From a virus, in IMG/VR virus record IMGVR_UViG_3300033182_001404, positions 1 to 39,112 of that record: a stretch of DNA of 39,112 nucleotides; one strand, given 5' to 3'. Made by a program: the position numbers and the translations under genes. The notes under the pieces were generated by a model. It searched no databases. It saw only the letters and a program-made list of their open reading frames with translations, and was not told the origin of the DNA. Below, piece after piece: positions 35,644-39,112 of the stretch. Within the stretch, counting starts at the first letter, position 1, and every line of letters starts with the position of its first letter.

Positions 35644-36048
35644 TTATTTCCTCACGAGTTCTCTTAGAATCTCATCTTTCATTAACATCATCTGCTCCTT
35701 CAATTCTGTCTTCGCGCTATCAATTCTCTTCATCATATCATAATCAGAAGTCTGGTCTGCCTTGACATACTCAAGCAGTTCTTTTCTCATCTCTGCTGAT
35801 TCTTCATCCCATCTCTTCTGTCTCTGATAATACCACCATCCAAGAATGAGTAAGACAAGACCAGTAATGCCGTGGTCAAGAAACATTGCTACTGCTCTGT
35901 CTGTTACGTCAGTGGATTCAGGAAGTTGCGAATACACAGGTGGGGGTGGTGTCTGATAATAGTATTGACCATCCATGTCTTTATCAGCAAATACTGTCTG
36001 TGCTATCATAGACAAAAACATCAAAATACCAACTATAATTTTTGTCAT
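35644..36048 (-). CDS. Signal-peptide plus membrane span plus coiled-coil protein
   Basis: 134 residues. Residues 1-21 (MTKIIVGILMFLSMIAQTVF-A) look like a cleavable signal peptide. Residues 22-55 are Pro/Tyr-rich (YYQTPPPPVYS). A span at 58-74 (DHGITGLVLLILGWWYYQ) is followed by a long charged coiled coil to the end. So a periplasmic N-terminus and cytoplasmic C-terminus are predicted. The span contains HGITGLVLLILG, like HGIVGLSLGFF in the 85-aa protein two genes upstream. Function unknown; a role in lysis timing, exclusion or envelope sensing is possible but not shown. Confidence 0.6.
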   Translation of the reverse strand: MTKIIVGILMFLSMIAQTVFADKDMDGQYYYQTPPPPVYSQLPESTDVTDRAVAMFLDHGITGLVLLILGWWYYQRQKRWDEESAEMRKELLEYVKADQTSDYDMMKRIDSAKTELKEQMMLMKDEILRELVRK

Positions 36049-36054
36049 TTGATT

Positions 36055-36366
36055 CTACTTCAGAATAGAGGTTATACCTGCTGCTACTGCTGATATTGTT
36101 GTAGTGATTACAATCCAAAACATTTTATTCAAACCACTCACAGTTGTCTTTGTTGCTTCCACATCAGCAATGATCTTGGTCAATAACTCATCATGTTTGA
36201 TCATTTTTTCCAATAACAATCTCTTGTCGTTTTCCAGTGCCAAGAGTTTCTCTTCTACTTTTGCGATTTGAACGACAACATCAGATAATTTATCTATCTT
36301 CTGCTCAATTCGGTCTAGGCGAATGGTTTCTTGCTCCATAATGGTTTCAAACTTTCTGTCTTCCAT
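36055..36366 (-). CDS. Coiled-coil protein with C-terminal membrane anchor (XhlA-like topology)
   Basis: 103 residues. Residues about 10-75 form a coiled coil (LDRIEQKIDKLSDVVVQIAK, VEEKLLALENDKRLLLEKMI). Residues 82-101 (MFWIVITTTISAVAAGITSI) are a membrane span at the extreme C-terminus. This topology is that of XhlA-type hemolysin/holin accessory proteins, but I see no sequence signature that proves it. It lies 3 bases after the 85-aa gene stop and 6 bases before the next start, in one operon. Confidence 0.6.
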   Translation of the reverse strand: MEDRKFETIMEQETIRLDRIEQKIDKLSDVVVQIAKVEEKLLALENDKRLLLEKMIKHDELLTKIIADVEATKTTVSGLNKMFWIVITTTISAVAAGITSILK

Positions 36367-36369
36367 AGG

Positions 36370-36627
36370 TTACCTTTGTTTACGAAAACTCTCCATTTGA
36401 ACCATACCACCAACATGTGCAGATTCGCGTTCAACTTCACGAACCGCACTTTCCAATGATTGCAGAGTTTGTTCTACTTGAATTGCGTGAATATGATGCA
36501 TTTCTGCAATCTGTTTATGTAAATTTTTTATAGTTTTTTGTTGATCAAAGCACAGGTAGGCAAAAAAGCCTAATGAGAGACCAACTATTCCATGTGTCTC
36601 TAGAACTGCGATTAATTGGTCTATCAT
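36370..36627 (-). CDS. N-anchored coiled-coil membrane protein (BhlA-like topology)
   Basis: 85 residues. A span at about 13-28 (HGIVGLSLGFFAYLCF) near the N-terminus is followed by a long helical region (QQKTIKNLHKQIAEMHHIHA). BhlA/UviB-type holin-like proteins share this layout, with a short N-terminal anchor and a charged helix. The start overlaps a tiny upstream hydrophobic frame (TAATG). It is the first well-supported gene downstream of the tandem promoter at 36758-36818. Function unknown. Confidence 0.6.
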   Translation of the reverse strand: MIDQLIAVLETHGIVGLSLGFFAYLCFDQQKTIKNLHKQIAEMHHIHAIQVEQTLQSLESAVREVERESAHVGGMVQMESFRKQR

Positions 36628-36683
36628 TAAAGCCTTAGTATGTAGTCAATGACTACGATTAATACGAAAAGATATAGGCCCAT
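36627..36683 (-). CDS. Possible 18-aa hydrophobic leader peptide
   Basis: ATG 36683 to TAA 36627 encodes MGLYLFVLIVVIDYILRL, a single hydrophobic segment. It overlaps the preceding tiny frame by one base (TGATG) and the 85-aa gene by one base (TAATG). No Shine-Dalgarno site is visible. The chain of one-base overlaps is what makes it worth listing; the frame is too short to be sure. Confidence 0.3.
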   Translation of the reverse strand: MGLYLFVLIVVIDYILRL

Positions 36684-36745
36684 CAATTCGCTATAGCATA
36701 TAATAACACTCCCACATTAATCAATAAAAAATAATACAACAACAT
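36683..36745 (-). CDS. Possible 20-aa hydrophobic leader peptide
   Basis: ATG 36745 to TGA 36683 encodes MLLYYFLLINVGVLLYAIAN, a potential membrane segment. Its start is only about 6-7 bases after the start point expected from the sigma70-like promoter, with a weak TAGG before it. It would need the longer late transcript or near-leaderless translation. Low confidence. Confidence 0.25.
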   Translation of the reverse strand: MLLYYFLLINVGVLLYAIAN

Positions 36746-36757
36746 AACCTACTTATT

Positions 36758-36786
36758 AGTATACCATTACATTTCTAATTAGTCAA
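36758..36786 (-). promoter_or_regulatory. Sigma70-like promoter with extended -10
   Basis: Minus strand TTGACT (36786-36781), a 17-base spacer, then TATACT (36763-36758) preceded by TGG, which makes an extended -10 (TGnTATACT). It points into the small membrane-protein operon that continues through clpP, gp33 and glutaredoxin. It shares its TATACT box and 17-base spacing with the gp32 promoter. Confidence 0.75.
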
Positions 36787-36804
36787 GGGGGTGAAACCAC
36801 CCCC
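36787..36804 (-). terminator. GC-rich stem-loop after the PhoH-like gene; terminator or 5' stabilising hairpin
   Basis: GGGGGTG pairs with CACCCCC (7 bp) around a 4-base loop, 10 bases after the PhoH-like stop. It lacks a U-tract on the minus strand (CACCCCC is followed by TTGACT). It lies just after a TATAAATA late promoter, so a late transcript would begin almost at the hairpin. That position fits mRNA 5' protection as well as termination. Confidence 0.5.
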
Positions 36805-36810
36805 GTATAG

Positions 36811-36818
36811 TATTTATA
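36811..36818 (-). promoter_or_regulatory. T4-type late promoter (TATAAATA) overlapping the PhoH-like stop
   Basis: Exact TATAAATA on the minus strand; its TAA is the stop codon of the PhoH-like gene. It lies upstream of the sigma70-like promoter at 36758-36786, giving the small membrane-protein operon both an early-type and a late-type start. Confidence 0.55.
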
Positions 36819-37596
36819 GTTTCAGAGTTTCTTGATTAGTAAAATAATGTTCTCTGGAGATAATATACGATTTGACAAAATCAGATCTAACAATATCAGA
36901 ATAGTCAAATTCTATCATTGCAAAAGAATTCATACGACCAATTATGTCCATAAAAATGGACAAACCAGATTTTTCATGTCTTTTATTGGTCAAGTCATCT
37001 TGATTGGTGTCTCCACTAAAAATAATCTTACAATTAGATCCAATCCTAGTGACAATCGTATGAATCTCCATATCAGACATATTTTGAACTTCATCTACTA
37101 TGACAATAGCATTATCAAAGGTCACACCACGAATAAATGAAGTAGATAGGAATTCAATTTTCCGTTTCTTCTTCATTACTTCATAAGCATCACCCCTGTT
37201 GAACAGTTCATTGGTTATCTGTTTATAAGGTAACTCATATACCTCAATCTTCTTATCAAGATCGCCAGGTAAATGACCGACTTCTCTGGTAGGTACAACA
37301 CTCCGAACTATAACCAGTTTATAATAACCAGTGTTATTGAGTATAGAGTTGAGACCAAGGTACATGGAGATGAAAGTCTTGCCTGTACCAGCGGAACCAT
37401 GAAGTAGAAGATTTTTGTTTTGATGATATGCACTGAAGGTTCTAGCTTGATTATCTGTCTTAGGTTCAACTTCTTTTAGGTGGAAGTTATCCAGTCTTAC
37501 TATATTGTCAAGGTTAGAATTTTTGTGCAATTTGAGGTGGGGTTCAAAAGACTCATAGTATTCAGGGGTGATTGAATTTCGTTTTCTCTTAGCCAT
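36814..37596 (-). CDS. phoH: PhoH-like P-loop ATPase
   Basis: 260 residues from ATG 37596 (MAKRKRNSITPEYY); a TTG three codons earlier is a less likely start. Walker A is GSAGTGKT (about 67-74), the PhoH motif IVRSVVPTREVGHLPGDLDK follows (about 96-115), Walker B is IVIVDEVQNM (about 164-173), and the sensor region is FSGDTNQDDLTN. The PhoH domain fills nearly the entire protein; there is no added RNA-binding KH or PIN domain. PhoH genes are common in marine phages; the cellular role is an ATPase linked to RNA metabolism or phosphate stress, and the phage role is unknown. Confidence 0.92.
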   Translation of the reverse strand: MAKRKRNSITPEYYESFEPHLKLHKNSNLDNIVRLDNFHLKEVEPKTDNQARTFSAYHQNKNLLLHGSAGTGKTFISMYLGLNSILNNTGYYKLVIVRSVVPTREVGHLPGDLDKKIEVYELPYKQITNELFNRGDAYEVMKKKRKIEFLSTSFIRGVTFDNAIVIVDEVQNMSDMEIHTIVTRIGSNCKIIFSGDTNQDDLTNKRHEKSGLSIFMDIIGRMNSFAMIEFDYSDIVRSDFVKSYIISREHYFTNQETLKL

Positions 37597-37664
37597 AAAA
37601 ACCAAATTTGAGGTTAGAAATGAACAAGGGTTGAAAACCGAAATACTCCTTTCTGCTAGAGGTT

Positions 37665-37682
37665 ATTGGTATTACTACCAAT
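37665..37682. repeat. Perfect 7-bp inverted repeat downstream of the basic small gene
   Basis: ATTGGTA and TACCAAT flank a 4-base loop. It sits just after the stop of the minus-strand basic gene and before the PhoH-like gene, overlapping a GATAAATA (37682-37689) that is one base off the late promoter consensus. No U-tract follows, so it may be a processing or stability hairpin or an operator-like site. Confidence 0.35.
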
Positions 37683-37684
37683 AT

Positions 37685-37852
37685 TTATCTTCTTCCCCCC
37701 TGTCCACGATACCTTTTCCAGTTCTTACGCTTTCGTTTATTGTTGGGTCGTGTTTTATTGTGCTTACAACCAATAGAGGTTCGTTTTTGTCTAGAAGCGG
37801 AGATTCTACTTCCTCTCTTACCAAACGAATCATCTTTTACTTGTTTTGCCAT
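37685..37852 (-). CDS. Small very basic conserved protein
   Basis: 55 residues from ATG 37852 (MAKQVKDDSFGKRGSRISAS), which has GGAGTGAGA before it; a longer frame to 37867 lacks such a site. Arg and Lys make up a large share, with RQKRTSIGCKHNKTRPNNKR and KNWKRYRGQG near the end. Similar short basic proteins with QKRTSIG...RPKNK occur in marine T4-like phages. Nucleic-acid binding is likely from charge; the function is unknown. It overlaps the neighbouring 123-aa gene by 23 bases. Confidence 0.65.
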   Translation of the reverse strand: MAKQVKDDSFGKRGSRISASRQKRTSIGCKHNKTRPNNKRKRKNWKRYRGQGGRR

Positions 37853-38201
37853 TCTCACTCCTATCACAAATCCTGAAGTTATAGATGAAATTGTGCAGAT
37901 ATCCTATGCTGTAAATCTCAATGTCTGAACAACCTATAAAATACTCATGTTTATATATCAAAGATTTCTTGATGTAGGTATCAGGAAACCACTCTACTCT
38001 TTGATCTCCTTTTTGCTTGTGCATCACCACAATCTGCTTACAGAAGTCGGGATTGTAATGTGTTGACACACACCAAGATAGAAACTCCTCAGTTGATTGA
38101 AAAGTCTTGAGAGTTTCTACATCCTTGGCGTGGACAAATATAGGAAGCAATAATGATATTAGATATAATATCCAAGTTTTTTGAATTTTCTGTTTTCCCA
38201 T
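37830..38201 (-). CDS. Exported hypothetical protein
   Basis: 123 residues. Residues 1-25 (MGKQKIQKTWILYLISLLLP, then IFVHA-KD) form a signal peptide with a likely Ala-Lys cut. The mature part has four Cys (CVSTHYNPDFC pair, then one in GCSD and one in RICDR), consistent with disulfides in the periplasm. The start lies inside the 106-aa gene (43-base overlap). I do not recognise the family; an envelope role is implied only by export. Confidence 0.6.
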   Translation of the reverse strand: MGKQKIQKTWILYLISLLLPIFVHAKDVETLKTFQSTEEFLSWCVSTHYNPDFCKQIVVMHKQKGDQRVEWFPDTYIKKSLIYKHEYFIGCSDIEIYSIGYLHNFIYNFRICDRSENGKTSKR

Positions 38202-38479
38202 TCTCTTTGCCTTCTTTCAAGGTCTGCATGATCCACTGCTTGAGAAAAGTATGCTTCCATTCTTTCTTTTTCTCGGTCTTTTGTCATAAAGTCTAAAATA
38301 TCATCCCAAACATCGCCAATCCAATCAAGAATATTGAATCGTTTGATACTGTTCAAATAACCTGTCATTGCTGCTTCGGCATCTGACAGATTCTTGAATT
38401 CTATCGCAAAGTGCTTTGCTACTGGATGAGAACCATAGGTGTTCCAGTAGTGAAACTGCTGCCAACGTGAGTTGTGCAT
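38159..38479 (-). CDS. Hypothetical cytoplasmic protein
   Basis: 106 residues starting MHNSRWQQFHYWNTYGSHPV. The ATG follows AAAGGAGAG, a strong ribosome site. The N-terminus is aromatic-rich; the middle has YLNSIKRFNILDWIGDVWDD and the C-terminus is charged and helical (RRQREWENRKFKKLGYYI). No signal peptide or membrane segment is seen. Function unknown. It follows a hairpin and a CA-rich leader. Confidence 0.6.
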   Translation of the reverse strand: MHNSRWQQFHYWNTYGSHPVAKHFAIEFKNLSDAEAAMTGYLNSIKRFNILDWIGDVWDDILDFMTKDREKERMEAYFSQAVDHADLERRQREWENRKFKKLGYYI

Positions 38480-38505
38480 CTCTCTCCTTTATGTGTGTAT
38501 GTGTG

Positions 38506-38530
38506 AACTGGTCGTATTTTACGACCAGTT
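38506..38530. terminator. 11-bp perfect stem-loop between small genes
   Basis: AACTGGTCGTA and TACGACCAGTT flank a 3-base loop. It lies 6 bases after the stop of the 84-aa gene and 26 bases before the next ATG. On the minus strand no U-tract follows, so it is a weak intrinsic terminator or an RNA-processing/stability element. On the plus strand it is followed by TTGATTTT. Confidence 0.5.
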
Positions 38531-38535
38531 TGATT

Positions 38536-38790
38536 TTACTTAGTCTTTCCGTCTTTGCTCTCAACAAATCCGTAGAGTTCTTGTGCCTTTGCCACAATAT
38601 CTTCCATTGTGTAACGTTCAGGCATCAACTTCTTCCAAGTGTCAATAGCAAGTTTTCCTTGTTCTTGTAGTGCTACCATATTTTGCTGGGCAAGAGAATA
38701 TTGCATCTGATATGATGCTTCAAGATAGTCTTTTGCCATGTTCAAAAGTTCAAAGCGAATTTCAAATGGGTTCATTGATTTATTAGTCAT
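38536..38790 (-). CDS. Conserved small helical protein of marine T4-like phages
   Basis: 84 residues from ATG 38790 (MTNKSMNPFEIRFELLNMAK), with GGAG seven bases upstream; the longer frame to 38862 crosses the leader and the upstream stop. The motif NPFEIRFELLNMAKDYLEAS and the later YTMEDIVAKAQELYGFVE are a pairing I associate with a recurring small hypothetical of T4-like marine phages. It is helical and soluble. Function unknown. Confidence 0.7.
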   Translation of the reverse strand: MTNKSMNPFEIRFELLNMAKDYLEASYQMQYSLAQQNMVALQEQGKLAIDTWKKLMPERYTMEDIVAKAQELYGFVESKDGKTK

Positions 38791-38818
38791 TTTTTTCTCC
38801 GTTGTGTGTGTTTTTGTG

Positions 38819-39112
38819 TTAGCGATACAAAGTGTATCTACAATAATAATCACCCAGTTCATTCAGTGCATTCTGCACTTTTTTGAGACTGAGCCACTTA
38901 TCACTGATACCAAATCTCCATTCTGGATATGGTTCCAGCAATAACTCTCTGGCAATTGAATTCTTGGTGTTCAATGTACCACACACCAAAACTCCTTCAG
39001 GAAACCATTCAATATAATGGTCTCTTTTTTTGCCAATTATTCTATTTTTTGTTTCTACTTTTTCAGTTACTTCTTCTAACTCTATAACTGTTTCAGGCTC
39101 TTGTTTGTAAAG
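38819..39112 (-). CDS. Partial hypothetical protein, N-terminus beyond the right edge
   Basis: The minus-strand frame is open from the window edge (39112) to TAA at 38819, 97 codons. The visible part runs from a Glu-rich segment (ETVIELEEVTEKVETKNRII) to GKKRDHYIEWFPEGVLVCGT and LLEPYPEWRFGISDKWLSLK, ending GDYYCRYTLYR. There is no family I recognise. It is upstream of the 84-aa gene and separated from it by a CA-rich leader. Confidence 0.55.
   Translation of the reverse strand, partial: LYKQEPETVIELEEVTEKVETKNRIIGKKRDHYIEWFPEGVLVCGTLNTKNSIARELLLEPYPEWRFGISDKWLSLKKVQNALNELGDYYCRYTLYR

Noticed and set aside
36787-36804. Hairpin as part of a tRNA or other structured RNA gene
   Set aside because: The stem is isolated, with no cloverleaf arms or acceptor end in the 36628-36813 gap.

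Overview
The window is part of the genome of an AT-rich, T4-like marine myovirus, closest in style to the T4-like phages of marine bacteria (cyanophages and pelagiphages). The evidence is a nearly complete T4-type baseplate, tail and late-gene set (gp4, gp5, gp6, gp8, gp25, gp26/gp51, gp27-like, gp32, gp33, gp48, gp53, a tape measure) combined with marine-phage signatures: a DUF4815-type giant structural protein, a PAAR tip, a PhoH-like ATPase, a ClpP-like protease and a glutaredoxin. No tRNA, rRNA, CRISPR array, integrase or insertion sequence was seen. The host cannot be read from the sequence.

Layout. Positions 1-27646 are one minus-strand structural cluster, read right to left: gp48, gp53, gp27-like hub, gp5 spike, a 748-aa structural protein, PAAR tip, a 48-aa coiled-coil protein, a 637-aa structural protein, gp25, gp6, a 1665-aa gp7-like wedge protein, gp8, a 2274-aa DUF4815 protein, a small coiled-coil protein, and a tail fibre that runs off the left edge. 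Most junctions overlap by 1-11 bases or are separated by a few bases. A perfect T4-type late promoter (TATAAATA) sits just upstream of gp48. Positions 27690-32757 are a plus-strand late cluster: gp4 head-completion nuclease, a 199-aa conserved protein, a tail-tube-fold protein, gp26 joined to a gp51-like frame by an apparent -1 frameshift, and a repeat-rich tape measure.

Positions 32754-39112 are again on the minus strand. They hold gp32 with its own sigma70-like promoter, a glutaredoxin interrupted by an in-frame UGA, gp33, ClpP, a run of small membrane/coiled-coil proteins behind a tandem late plus sigma70-like promoter, the PhoH-like ATPase, and several small hypothetical genes. The last of these runs off the right edge.

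Two observations stand out. (1) The glutaredoxin (33732-34007) carries UGA exactly where the N-terminal catalytic cysteine of the CPxC motif should be (UGA-Pro-Ala-Cys). The frame after it is intact, the UGA is followed by C, and a stem-loop lies 20 nt downstream with its loop starting in G. This is the pattern of a selenocysteine glutaredoxin, with a sequencing error or a nonsense mutation as the alternatives. (2) The gp26 reading frame ends at a canonical U_UUU_UUC slippery heptamer, with a Shine-Dalgarno-like GAGGG upstream and a palindrome downstream. The -1 frame continues for 64 codons as a gp51-like, tail-assembly-chaperone-like extension immediately before the tape measure, matching the general G/GT logic of phage tail assembly.
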